A DNA stretch of 6,365 nt from Eubacterium sp. (GTDB lineage Bacteria > Bacillota > Clostridia > Oscillospirales > Acutalibacteraceae), in assembly GCA_017543725.1 (NCBI GenBank), contig JAFYFO010000058.1:1-6365 (forward strand). Reading direction: 5' to 3'. How positions within the stretch are numbered: the first letter of the stretch is position 1; every line of letters begins with the position of its first letter. Below the pieces are notes generated by a model. It saw only the letters and a list, made by a program, of their open reading frames with translations. It was not told the origin of the DNA and searched no databases. Both the position numbers and the translations under genes were made by a program. Below, in pieces: positions 1-5,632 of this stretch.

Positions 1-1
1 A

Positions 2-805
2 AGCCATATTGATGGCGTTATTGAACGAATAGAGAAGATAAACAGCGAGCATACTGTTTTTGCCCCCGATGTTCCCGTTGCAGGAAATGGACTTTTCAGC
101 AGGGAGTTTATAGCCGAAAACGATGATAAATTCGATTTTGTATATAACAGCCTTGCGGATGAAAAAAGCAGGCAGACCTATATTGATATTCTCAGCTTCA
201 AGGTTAGCGGAAAGATTGAATATCTGCTGAACTCCTTTTCCGAAAAGGATGAGGTTTACAACGATATTTTAAAGCTCACGCCCTTTGAAAACATCATTGA
301 CCTCGGTGCTTATGACGGCGACACGATACGGGAATTTTTAGAGCACACGGGCGGTGAATATTCCTATATAACTGCGCTTGAGCCCGATGAAAAGAATTTC
401 AGAAAGCTGCTCAAAAACACAGAGGAGCTTTTTGATATAACCTGCCTTAATATGGGCGCATGGGATAAAAATGATACGCTGATTTTTGAAAGCAATGCAG
501 GCAGAAACTCAAAACTCTCATCAAGCGGAAAAAGCGTTGATGTTATTGACGTTGACTCCCTCGAGCTGCGCCCGACTTTTATTAAAATGGATATTGAGGG
601 CGCTGAGCTCAAAGCCCTTTGCGGAGCAGAAAAAACAATCAAAGAGTTTAAGCCAAAGCTCTATGTCTGCGCCTACCACAGAAACGAGGATTTGTTTGCC
701 CTGCCCCTTAAAATATGGGAGCTTAATCCCGACTACAAGATTTATTTTAGACATTCAAAATACATTCCCGCATGGGAGAGCAATTTTTATTGCACTGCAA
801 ATTAA
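2..805 (+). CDS. FkbM-family SAM-dependent methyltransferase, 5'-truncated
   Basis: The frame is open from the window edge to a TAA at 803-805, giving 267 visible residues; the true start lies upstream. Visible residues about 98-108 contain IDLGAYDGDT, the glycine-rich SAM-binding motif I of class I methyltransferases. ALEPDEKNF (about 125-133) has the acidic residue after beta-2 that usually contacts the SAM ribose. FIKMDIEGAE (about 193-202) is the FkbM-family signature. The C-terminus (YFRHSKYIPAWESNFY) matches the usual FkbM ending, so the 3' end looks intact. FkbM enzymes mostly O-methylate sugars or polyketides and in gut Clostridia often sit in surface-glycan loci; the substrate here cannot be read. 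About 90 residues precede the SAM motif, including the stretch LADEKSRQTYIDIL. This is more than a minimal methyltransferase core needs, so the protein carries an N-terminal extension or domain. No second gene of its operon is visible downstream; a repeat-rich gap follows immediately. Confidence 0.88.
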   Translation, partial: SHIDGVIERIEKINSEHTVFAPDVPVAGNGLFSREFIAENDDKFDFVYNSLADEKSRQTYIDILSFKVSGKIEYLLNSFSEKDEVYNDILKLTPFENIIDLGAYDGDTIREFLEHTGGEYSYITALEPDEKNFRKLLKNTEELFDITCLNMGAWDKNDTLIFESNAGRNSKLSSSGKSVDVIDVDSLELRPTFIKMDIEGAELKALCGAEKTIKEFKPKLYVCAYHRNEDLFALPLKIWELNPDYKIYFRHSKYIPAWESNFYCTAN

Positions 806-814
806 AATTGAAAG

Positions 815-835
815 TGGAAAATGGAAAATGGAAAA
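815..835. repeat. TGGAAAA heptamer tandem repeat (3 copies)
   Basis: Three exact copies of TGGAAAA lie end to end, preceded by one degenerate unit (TTGAAAG, 808-814). The array starts ten bases after the fkbM stop codon. It marks the left edge of the repeat-rich gap. A heptamer array in non-coding DNA may vary in copy number by slippage. It has no evident coding or regulatory role. Confidence 0.8.
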
Positions 836-841
836 TTTTGG

Positions 842-860
842 GGCGCAGATTTGATGCGCC
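842..860. repeat. Small hairpin after the fkbM gene
   Basis: GGCGCA (842-847) and TGCGCC (855-860) form a perfect 6-bp stem with a 7-nt loop. No T-run follows on the plus strand, so it is not a convincing intrinsic terminator for fkbM. It could protect the mRNA 3' end or be part of the repeat cluster. Confidence 0.45.
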
Positions 861-887
861 GGAATATAATCAATCAAACCTATCAAG

Positions 888-1044
888 CCTTCCCCCTCGG
901 GGGAAGGTGGCTGCCGTATGGCAGACGGATGAGGGGAATTAAAACGGGGGAAGGTGTCGGCGAATACTTGGAGGCGACGGATGAGGGGTTTTAACAATTC
1001 CTCCGACTGCCTAATGGCAGCCACCTCCCTTTACACAAGGGAGG
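888..1044. repeat. Composite palindromic dispersed repeat, three units
   Basis: Three related units are visible. Unit A (888-936, plus) opens with a perfect 9-bp hairpin (888-896 with 899-907), continues AGGTGGCTGCC, has a CTGCC/GGCAG hairpin (911-915 with 920-924) and ends ACGGATGAGGGG. Unit C (946-988, plus) repeats GGGGGAAGGTG and ACGGATGAGGGG exactly, but has a GTCG/CGAC stem in the middle. Unit B (1000-1044) is inverted: read on the minus strand it starts with an 8-bp hairpin (1024-1031 with 1037-1044), then AGGTGGCTGCC, GGCAG and CGGAGG. All units share the plan outer hairpin, GGTG, inner hairpin, CGGA-GAGG. A and B face each other, so the whole block could also fold as a larger stem. 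From memory this resembles a repeat scattered through genomes of gut Clostridia; I could not check this. It encodes no transposase and no clear target duplication is visible, so a small non-autonomous mobile element is only one possibility. Confidence 0.75.
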
Positions 1045-1076
1045 CTTTATATAATCGCCGTGCACAGCACCCGAAA

Positions 1077-1097
1077 CTCTTAACTCTTAACTCTTAA
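1077..1097. repeat. CTCTTAA heptamer tandem repeat (3 copies)
   Basis: Three exact copies of CTCTTAA (TTAAGAG on the other strand) are followed by a degenerate TTCTTCA. The array marks the right edge of the repeat-rich gap and abuts the terminator at 1107-1135. Its sequence is unrelated to the TGGAAAA array on the left, although both have a 7-bp period and three exact copies. No function is evident. Confidence 0.78.
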
Positions 1098-1106
1098 TTC
1101 TTCATT

Positions 1107-1135
1107 AAAAACGGACTGCCGCAGCAGTCCTTTTT
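1107..1135. terminator. Bidirectional intrinsic terminator between fkbM and hpf
   Basis: GGACTGC (1113-1119) pairs perfectly with GCAGTCC (1124-1130) around a CGCA loop. Five T's follow on the plus strand (1131-1135); on the minus strand the hairpin is followed by G and then four or more T's. It lies just past the hpf stop codon and is the natural end of the hpf transcript. It would also stop any fkbM read-through coming from the left. Confidence 0.85.
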
Positions 1136-1138
1136 GAA

Positions 1139-1687
1139 TTATTCGCAAATAATCAAGCCGTAGCCCTTCTTTCTCTTATAAACAACTTTTGTTTCGCCGT
1201 CTATTCCGAGGAAGATAAAGAAATTATGGCCGAGCATTTCCATCTGAACGATTGCTTCATCATCCGTCATCATATTCGGGGTGATGGTTTTTTTCCTTGT
1301 TATATCAACGCTTTCAAAATAAGCCTCGTCGAAGTTATCCATTGTAACCTCGTCGCTGAGTTCATCTATTGCAAGCGCGATTTCATCAATTCCGCCCTTT
1401 CTCTTTTTATCAACAAAATAGGTTTTGAGTTTGCGAAGTTTTCTCTTTAAATCGTCAACAGCCGCGTCGATTGCAGGCTCAATTTTTCTTTCAAAGGATT
1501 CACCCCTGATGAAAGAGCCGAAATGCTTAACCGTTATATCGCAACTGTAGCCCTCCTTTTCTTTTTTCAGAGTTACATCGAAGGAAGCGTTTTCTGGAAG
1601 CATTTTTTCAATTCTTTTAAGTTCCTTTTCGATTCCGTCTTTTGCGCCCTGCTTTAATTCAAAGCCTCTTGCAGTAATATTAATCAT
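1139..1687 (-). CDS. hpf: Ribosome hibernation promoting factor, long form
   Basis: This 182-residue protein has the length and two-part layout of Firmicutes long HPF. Residues 1-95 form the HPF/RaiA (S30AE) domain, which begins INITARGFEL and has a basic helix around 81-97 (KRKLRKLKTYFVDKKRK); in the family this domain sits in the mRNA/tRNA channel of the 30S subunit. A variable acidic linker covers about 100-124. Residues 127-181 form the C-terminal dimerisation domain, with the hallmark run EAIVQMEMLGHNFFIFLG followed by VVYKRKKGYGLI. In this family the C-terminal domains of two copies pair and join two 70S ribosomes into an inactive 100S dimer in stationary phase or stress. The ATG at 1687-1685 is preceded by AAGGAGGT at a 7-nt spacing, so the start is secure. 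The gene appears monocistronic: a -10 box lies upstream and a terminator downstream. Its position after the ABC operon looks incidental. Confidence 0.95.
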   Translation of the reverse strand: MINITARGFELKQGAKDGIEKELKRIEKMLPENASFDVTLKKEKEGYSCDITVKHFGSFIRGESFERKIEPAIDAAVDDLKRKLRKLKTYFVDKKRKGGIDEIALAIDELSDEVTMDNFDEAYFESVDITRKKTITPNMMTDDEAIVQMEMLGHNFFIFLGIDGETKVVYKRKKGYGLIICE

Positions 1688-1725
1688 AATAAATACCTCC
1701 TTGCGGTATATAGTTTTACAACTTT

Positions 1726-1753
1726 ATTATATCCTTAAATTCCGCTTAATAAA
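1726..1753 (-). promoter_or_regulatory. Probable hpf promoter
   Basis: On the minus strand a perfect TATAAT lies at 1731-1726, about 38 nt before the hpf ATG. The -35 is poor: with a 16-nt spacer the hexamer is TTTATT, three of six matches to TTGACA. A weak -35 might mean activator or alternative-sigma control, plausible for a stress gene, but the sequence does not show which. Confidence 0.5.
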
Positions 1754-1757
1754 AGTA

Positions 1758-1786
1758 TTGAAATATGAATATTTTTTTGTTATAAT
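1758..1786 (+). promoter_or_regulatory. Near-consensus plus-strand promoter with no gene downstream
   Basis: TTGAAA (1758-1763), 17 bases, then TATAAT (1781-1786): 11 of 12 consensus positions at ideal spacing for the housekeeping sigma factor. The expected start is near 1793. The terminator hairpin begins at 1798, so a transcript would be about 43 nt long unless it reads through into the antisense of the ABC operon. The region is AT-rich, so a chance match is possible. Confidence 0.5.
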
Positions 1787-1797
1787 ATTAATGTTGC

Positions 1798-1835
1798 AAA
1801 AGCGGACGAGCCTCCTCGTCCGCTTTTATTTTTTT
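1798..1835. terminator. Intrinsic terminator, 13-bp stem, between the ABC operon and hpf
   Basis: Bases 1798-1810 and 1815-1827 are perfectly complementary over 13 bp, with core GCGGACGAG/CTCGTCCGC and loop CCTC. On the minus strand the stem follows the ABC operon stop codon by about ten bases and ends CTTTTGCAAC, giving a short T-run. On the plus strand the tail is TTTTATTTTTTT, a clearly better T-tract. It can therefore end the ABC mRNA, but it is built at least as well to stop transcription from the plus-strand promoter at 1758-1786. Confidence 0.85.
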
Positions 1836-1837
1836 GA

Positions 1838-3634
1838 CTATTGCTGATATTTTTCCGCCTGAAGATTAAACATATATGCATATGTTCCGCCGAGTTTCAT
1901 AAGTTCCTCGTGGCTTCCTCTTTCAATGATTTCGCCGTTTTCCATAACATATATAACATCGGCGTTGACCGTTGTTGAAAGCCTGTGGGAAATGAAAACA
2001 ACGGTTTTATCCTCAGCGGCATTCATCATCGCCTGATTGAGATTATATTCGGCAATCGGGTCAAGATTTGCCGAAGGCTCATCAAGAATAACATATGGGC
2101 AATGCTTATAAAACGCTCTTGCTATTGCAACTTTCTGACCTTCGCCGCCGCTCATCATCATTCCGTCGTCATCAAATTCCCTTAGCAGATTTGATTTCAT
2201 ACCGTTTGGAAGTTCCTTTGAAAAGCCGCTGTTATCAAGCGCTTTTCTTGCTCTTTCTTCATCAACATTATAATCAAGAGCAACATTTTCGCCGATGGTT
2301 GCGGCAAAAATCTGAAAATCCTGAAAAACCGCGGCAAATCTGTTTTTATGGGATTCAAGGGTTTCTTCCCTGATATCCTTGCCGTCTATCAGAATTTCTC
2401 CCTCCGAAACATCATAAAGCCTCATAAGCAGATTTGTCAGCGTTGTTTTGCCCGCCCCGTTGTAACCGACGAGGGCGATTTTTTCATTCGGTTTAATCGT
2501 CAGATTGATATTTTTAAGAGTTTTATGGTCGTTTCCCGGATATGTGAATGAAACATTTTTTATTTCAATCGTTTTCGGTTCGGCTGATTTTGTTTCGTGT
2601 TCGCCGCCGTGTATCTTTTTTCCCCTTGAAAGAAACTCCCTGTATTTCTCAATGAGTTTCGCATGTTCAGAGAAGTTTCTGACAACGCCGACGGTTAAAA
2701 ACGAAAACGAAGTTGCAATTGAGAAAGCGCCGTTGAAGGTTGCAACAAAATCGCCTGCAGAAAGGGTTTTTGTTTTCAAAACGCAGTAGCCGAGATAGAG
2801 TGGGAGCAAAAACATAAATCCGATTATCTGAACGCCTGTTTCCTGAAAGAAATAGATGAAATCAATCTTTTTAACATATTTTTTCTGATTATCAATAACG
2901 GCGTTTGCCGCCTCGTCATACTTATTCAGAAGCAGGGGCTTAATGCCGTTCATTCTGACTTCTTTTGCGTAGTCCTGAAGATAGAAAACCCTTGCGAAAT
3001 AATCTGCTCTTCTGTGGAGTTTGTTATTTTCAATCTGCCTTTTTGACTGAAGGTTGCCGATTTTTTTGCTGACAGGGGTGAAAATCGCAACAACCGCAAG
3101 AATAATACCAAGGCAAATCGGGTCTATCGCCGCTAAAATAGAGCCAATTGCAACAAGCGAGAAAACCTCGCCGATATAGCCCTGAACAAGCCCCAAAACC
3201 CTTGTTATTCTGCCTCCCGAGGAATCAATAACAAGAATAAAATTGTTATAAAAATCGGGGTCGTCATAACTTTCAAGGTCGAGTTCCTTTGCCTTTTTGA
3301 AAAGCATTTCAAGAATACCCGAGGAAAGTTTTTCAAAATTAACGCTGAAATAAAGTTCTCTGTAAAGCGCGTTTGCAATCTCGTTGAAAAGAAGTATCGC
3401 AGCAATCGCAACAACCGCCCAGACAATCTTCATTTTATCATCGCCGTTTGAAATAACATCAATAACATATTTAACGCCGATAACCGAAATAAGCCTTGTC
3501 GGGAGCCTTGTTAAAACGCCGAATACACATTCGCAAACAACAAGAACGGGAGAGATTTTAAACATTATTTTCAGAAAATAGAAAATATTCGAAAAAATCG
3601 AATGATTCAGTTTATCCTGCCTGAAATCATGCAT
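1838..3634 (-). CDS. ABC exporter subunit B (fused membrane and ATPase domains)
   Basis: This 598-residue half-transporter has the usual exporter layout. Six membrane segments lie roughly at 23-45, 68-90, 146-170, 172-189, 259-286 and 291-318, and the ATP-binding domain runs from about 354 to the end. In the ATPase domain: A-loop Tyr365 (FTYPG), Walker A GYNGAGKT (390-397, Lys396), Q-loop Gln438, signature MSGGE (494-498), Walker B VILDE with catalytic Glu519, D-loop ANLD, and switch His550 (ISHR). All catalytic residues are present, so it should hydrolyse ATP. There is no N-terminal C39 peptidase domain. I chose the ATG at 3634-3632, preceded by AGGGGGAA at 8 nt; a longer frame opens at 3739 but would lie inside the upstream gene. 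The start overlaps the upstream stop by 8 nt, indicating coupled translation. It most likely dimerises with subunit A to export a drug, lipid or peptide; the substrate is unknown. Confidence 0.93.
   Translation of the reverse strand: MHDFRQDKLNHSIFSNIFYFLKIMFKISPVLVVCECVFGVLTRLPTRLISVIGVKYVIDVISNGDDKMKIVWAVVAIAAILLFNEIANALYRELYFSVNFEKLSSGILEMLFKKAKELDLESYDDPDFYNNFILVIDSSGGRITRVLGLVQGYIGEVFSLVAIGSILAAIDPICLGIILAVVAIFTPVSKKIGNLQSKRQIENNKLHRRADYFARVFYLQDYAKEVRMNGIKPLLLNKYDEAANAVIDNQKKYVKKIDFIYFFQETGVQIIGFMFLLPLYLGYCVLKTKTLSAGDFVATFNGAFSIATSFSFLTVGVVRNFSEHAKLIEKYREFLSRGKKIHGGEHETKSAEPKTIEIKNVSFTYPGNDHKTLKNINLTIKPNEKIALVGYNGAGKTTLTNLLMRLYDVSEGEILIDGKDIREETLESHKNRFAAVFQDFQIFAATIGENVALDYNVDEERARKALDNSGFSKELPNGMKSNLLREFDDDGMMMSGGEGQKVAIARAFYKHCPYVILDEPSANLDPIAEYNLNQAMMNAAEDKTVVFISHRLSTTVNADVIYVMENGEIIERGSHEELMKLGGTYAYMFNLQAEKYQQ
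3627..3634 (-). other. 8-nt start/stop overlap coupling the two ABC genes
   Basis: On the minus strand ATGCATGA holds the start of subunit B (3634-3632) and the TGA stop of subunit A (3629-3627). Ribosomes finishing A end next to the B start, which fits equal expression of two heterodimer partners. Confidence 0.85.
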
Positions 3635-5456
3635 AGTTTTCTTCCCCCTCTCCTTTATATCTTGAAGCCTGCAAGGTGAACATCGAATAATAATCTCCGC
3701 CGTTTTCCATAAGTTCAGAGTGAGTTCCGCTTTCGGCAACGCTTCCGTTTTTCAAAACGAAAATATTATCGCTCAAAACGGCGGAAGAAAGCCTGTGGGA
3801 GATATATAAAACGGTTTTATCCCTTGTTGCTTTTATGAGATTTTCATACATATTATATTCGGCAATCGGGTCAAGAGCCGAGGAGGGTTCATCAAGAATT
3901 GCAACATCAAAATTCTTTGCAAACATTCTTGCAACGGCGGTTTTCTGGGTTTCTCCGCCCGAAAGCCCTGCGCCTGTTTCATCAAATTCCCTTGTTAAAA
4001 CAGTGTCTGCGCCGTTTGGAAGAGAACTGACCTTTTTCCACGCGCCGCTCTGTCTGAGCGCTTTTTCGGCAAGTTTCTTTTCTTCCTCGCTGCATTCGTG
4101 GCAGATAACATTTTCATTAACCGAAATGGCAAATGTTTTATAATCCTGAAAAACCGTTGCAAATCTTGAATGAAGGCTTTCAACATCATAATCCTTGATA
4201 TTTCTTCCGTTATATAAAATTTCGCCCTCGGTCGGGTCGTAAAACCTCAGAAGAAGTTTAACAAAAGTTGTTTTGCCAGCGACGTTGACTCCGACTATTG
4301 CAACTGTTTGCCCATTGTTTATTTTAAGATTAACATTTCTCAGCGAATATTTTTTAGCCGAAGGATATTTGAATGAAACATTTTTGAATTCAATGCTTTC
4401 AAATTCCCCTGCTTCAATATTGCCCGAAACAACCTTTGATTCATAATCAAAGAAATCGCGCAGATTCTGGAAATAAAGCGCAACATTTGATAATGAAGCA
4501 AGCGAATCGGCAATCTGCCTCGTTGTTGTTCTGACAGAGTTTATTGAAGATAAAACAACCGAAAAGCCCGAAATATCAAGCCCGCTGTTGTTGATAAACT
4601 GATAGGAAGCAAAGGAATATGTTCCGACTATCGGAATCAACTCGCCGAAAAGCGAAGTGAGCATATTATAGAAAAAGAGTTTCCAGCCGTACTTTTTGAT
4701 TATTGTTATATTATCCTCAACCGCCCTTCTGAATCTGTTTATTATAACCGAAAAGATATTTGATGTTCTTATATCCTTTGAAAAGTCTTTAAGAAAAACA
4801 GTTCTCTGGGAATAGTTTTTGATTCGGTTATTGGTTGTCATTGAATAATTGCGCTTATACATTATTTTGCTTCTTATGATTTCAAAAACGAAAATGAAAA
4901 GCACGGGCGACAAAAAGATTAAATATGCAGGGTCGATTGAAGAAACGATTCCGATAACAAGGAAAAACGATATAACCGAGCCTATGAGGTTTGATATATC
5001 CATACAGAACATAAAGAAATAACTATGCGTTATTATCTCTGTTGCTCTTTGATATTTATCATAGAATTTGGGGTCTTCATAGCAGGAAACATCAACATTC
5101 GCCGCTTTTTCAAAGATTAAATCGTTGAGCCCCTTCGTTACCTTTTTCATTCCGACATTCTGAAGATAATCGCAGGCAATAATTATAACCTCGTTTAAAA
5201 GCGCAACGCCGAGGAATATCAGAAGCGTTTTGAAAAAATATTCAAAACTGCCGTTTCCCTCAATGATATTCAGCAAAACTTTTAAAAATAATACGCCCTG
5301 AATAAAAAGCGAAAAAATCGAAAAAGAAGTTTGCGCCAGAATTGCAGAGAGCATCAGCGATTTATCCGCTTTAAAACAGATTTTTATCGCAAACAATATG
5401 TTTTTCATAACAGGAACTTTAACATCCTCGTGCAGAGGCATCCATCCCCTTGGCAT
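3627..5456 (-). CDS. ABC exporter subunit A (fused membrane and ATPase domains)
   Basis: First gene of the exporter operon, 609 residues. Six predicted membrane segments lie roughly at 33-65, 74-98, 149-174, 178-194, 261-288 and 295-312, followed by the ATP-binding domain from about 354. Motifs: A-loop Tyr364 (FKYPS), Walker A GVNVAGKT (389-396, Lys395), Q-loop Gln437, signature LSGGE (498-502), Walker B VAILDE with catalytic Glu523, D-loop SALD, switch His554 (ISHR). The Walker A is odd: the usual inner glycine is Val392, although the GxxxxGKT pattern still holds. Both subunits share a YEDPKFY / YDDPDFY motif after TM2 and the stretch LDPIAEYN, so they are paralogues from an old duplication. 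I chose the ATG at 5456-5454 because AAGGCGGTGA precedes it; a TTG seven codons upstream has no such site. No peptidase domain is present. It probably forms a heterodimer with subunit B; the exported substrate cannot be named. Confidence 0.93.
   Translation of the reverse strand: MPRGWMPLHEDVKVPVMKNILFAIKICFKADKSLMLSAILAQTSFSIFSLFIQGVLFLKVLLNIIEGNGSFEYFFKTLLIFLGVALLNEVIIIACDYLQNVGMKKVTKGLNDLIFEKAANVDVSCYEDPKFYDKYQRATEIITHSYFFMFCMDISNLIGSVISFFLVIGIVSSIDPAYLIFLSPVLFIFVFEIIRSKIMYKRNYSMTTNNRIKNYSQRTVFLKDFSKDIRTSNIFSVIINRFRRAVEDNITIIKKYGWKLFFYNMLTSLFGELIPIVGTYSFASYQFINNSGLDISGFSVVLSSINSVRTTTRQIADSLASLSNVALYFQNLRDFFDYESKVVSGNIEAGEFESIEFKNVSFKYPSAKKYSLRNVNLKINNGQTVAIVGVNVAGKTTFVKLLLRFYDPTEGEILYNGRNIKDYDVESLHSRFATVFQDYKTFAISVNENVICHECSEEEKKLAEKALRQSGAWKKVSSLPNGADTVLTREFDETGAGLSGGETQKTAVARMFAKNFDVAILDEPSSALDPIAEYNMYENLIKATRDKTVLYISHRLSSAVLSDNIFVLKNGSVAESGTHSELMENGGDYYSMFTLQASRYKGEGEENYA
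3643..3655 (-). promoter_or_regulatory. Ribosome binding region for ABC subunit B
   Basis: The minus strand reads AAGGAGAGGGGGAA, inside the last codons of subunit A. The GGGGGAA part sits 8 nt before the ATG at 3634, while the AAGGAG part lies 15 nt away. This purine run supports the 3634 start over the longer frame from 3739. Confidence 0.7.
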
Positions 5457-5460
5457 ATAA

Positions 5461-5470
5461 TCACCGCCTT
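5461..5470 (-). promoter_or_regulatory. Ribosome binding site deciding the ABC subunit A start
   Basis: The minus strand reads AAGGCGGTGA, one mismatch from AAGGAGGTGA, with the GGCGG core 7 nt before the ATG at 5456. It lies inside the longer TTG-started frame (5477), which makes the ATG the better start. Confidence 0.8.
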
Positions 5471-5492
5471 TGAGCAAAACAAATTAGTTAGT

Positions 5493-5521
5493 ATGATACC
5501 ACAATGGAAAAATTTTTTCAA
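5493..5521 (-). promoter_or_regulatory. Promoter of the ABC exporter operon
   Basis: On the minus strand TTGAAA (5521-5516), a 17-nt spacer and TATCAT (5498-5493) match 10 of 12 consensus positions. TG one base before the -10 adds an extended -10 element. Transcription should start near 5486, leaving a leader of about 30 nt, too short for a riboswitch or attenuator. Confidence 0.78.
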
Positions 5522-5542
5522 TAATCATACAGACATATATTT

Positions 5543-5559
5543 TTCTTTTTAAAAAAGAA
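5543..5559. repeat. A/T-tract palindrome in the divergent promoter region
   Basis: TTCTTTTT (5543-5550) and AAAAAGAA (5552-5559) are inverted copies around one base. The tract lies upstream of both -35 boxes, where A/T tracts often bend DNA or act as UP elements. Chance similarity in AT-rich DNA is quite possible. Confidence 0.4.
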
Positions 5560-5563
5560 TAAT

Positions 5564-5578
5564 TCCACGCCCCGTGGA
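5564..5578. promoter_or_regulatory. Candidate operator: inverted repeat upstream of the YdcF-family promoter
   Basis: TCCACG (5564-5569) and CGTGGA (5573-5578) are perfect 6-bp arms around CCC. The site ends five bases before the -35 of the plus-strand promoter, at about -55 to -41 from its likely start, a usual place for an activator site. It is the one GC-rich patch in an AT-rich region. The binding protein is unknown. Confidence 0.4.
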
Positions 5579-5583
5579 TTGTG

Positions 5584-5612
5584 TTGAAACGATGAAAGAT
5601 TTATAGTATAAT
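5584..5612 (+). promoter_or_regulatory. Promoter of the YdcF-family gene
   Basis: TTGAAA (5584-5589), a 17-nt spacer and a perfect TATAAT (5607-5612). The start is expected near 5619, only about 14 nt before the ATG, so the leader is little more than the ribosome binding site AGGAGA (5620-5625, 7 nt from the ATG). Confidence 0.85.
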
Positions 5613-5632
5613 AAAAAACAGGAGAAAACGAT

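Noticed and set aside
888..907. Intrinsic terminator of fkbM at the 9-bp GC-rich hairpin
   Set aside because: No T-run follows on either strand and the hairpin recurs as part of the repeat unit; the hairpin at 1113-1130 is the proper terminator.
755..1024. 89-residue minus-strand reading frame across the repeat block
   Set aside because: It is made of translated repeat units and the antisense end of fkbM, has no ribosome binding site, and shows no protein-like domain.
815..1097. CRISPR array or tandem-repeat locus
   Set aside because: The heptamers are contiguous without spacers, and the larger units differ in length, orientation and sequence; no cas gene is present.
3635..3739. 35-residue N-terminal extension of ABC subunit B (start at 3739)
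   Set aside because: It lies wholly inside the upstream gene in another frame, resembles no exporter N-terminus, and the ATG at 3634 has a ribosome binding region and a tight stop/start overlap.
3835..4143. 102-residue plus-strand frame inside ABC subunit A
   Set aside because: It is antisense to the conserved ATPase motifs, which explain the sequence fully.
5457..5477. TTG start of ABC subunit A at 5477
   Set aside because: The seven extra codons include the AAGGCGGTGA ribosome binding site that serves the ATG at 5456.
5457..5632. Riboswitch, T-box or short precursor peptide upstream of the exporter
   Set aside because: The predicted leaders are only about 30 and 14 nt long, and no small frame with a ribosome binding site fits in the gap.
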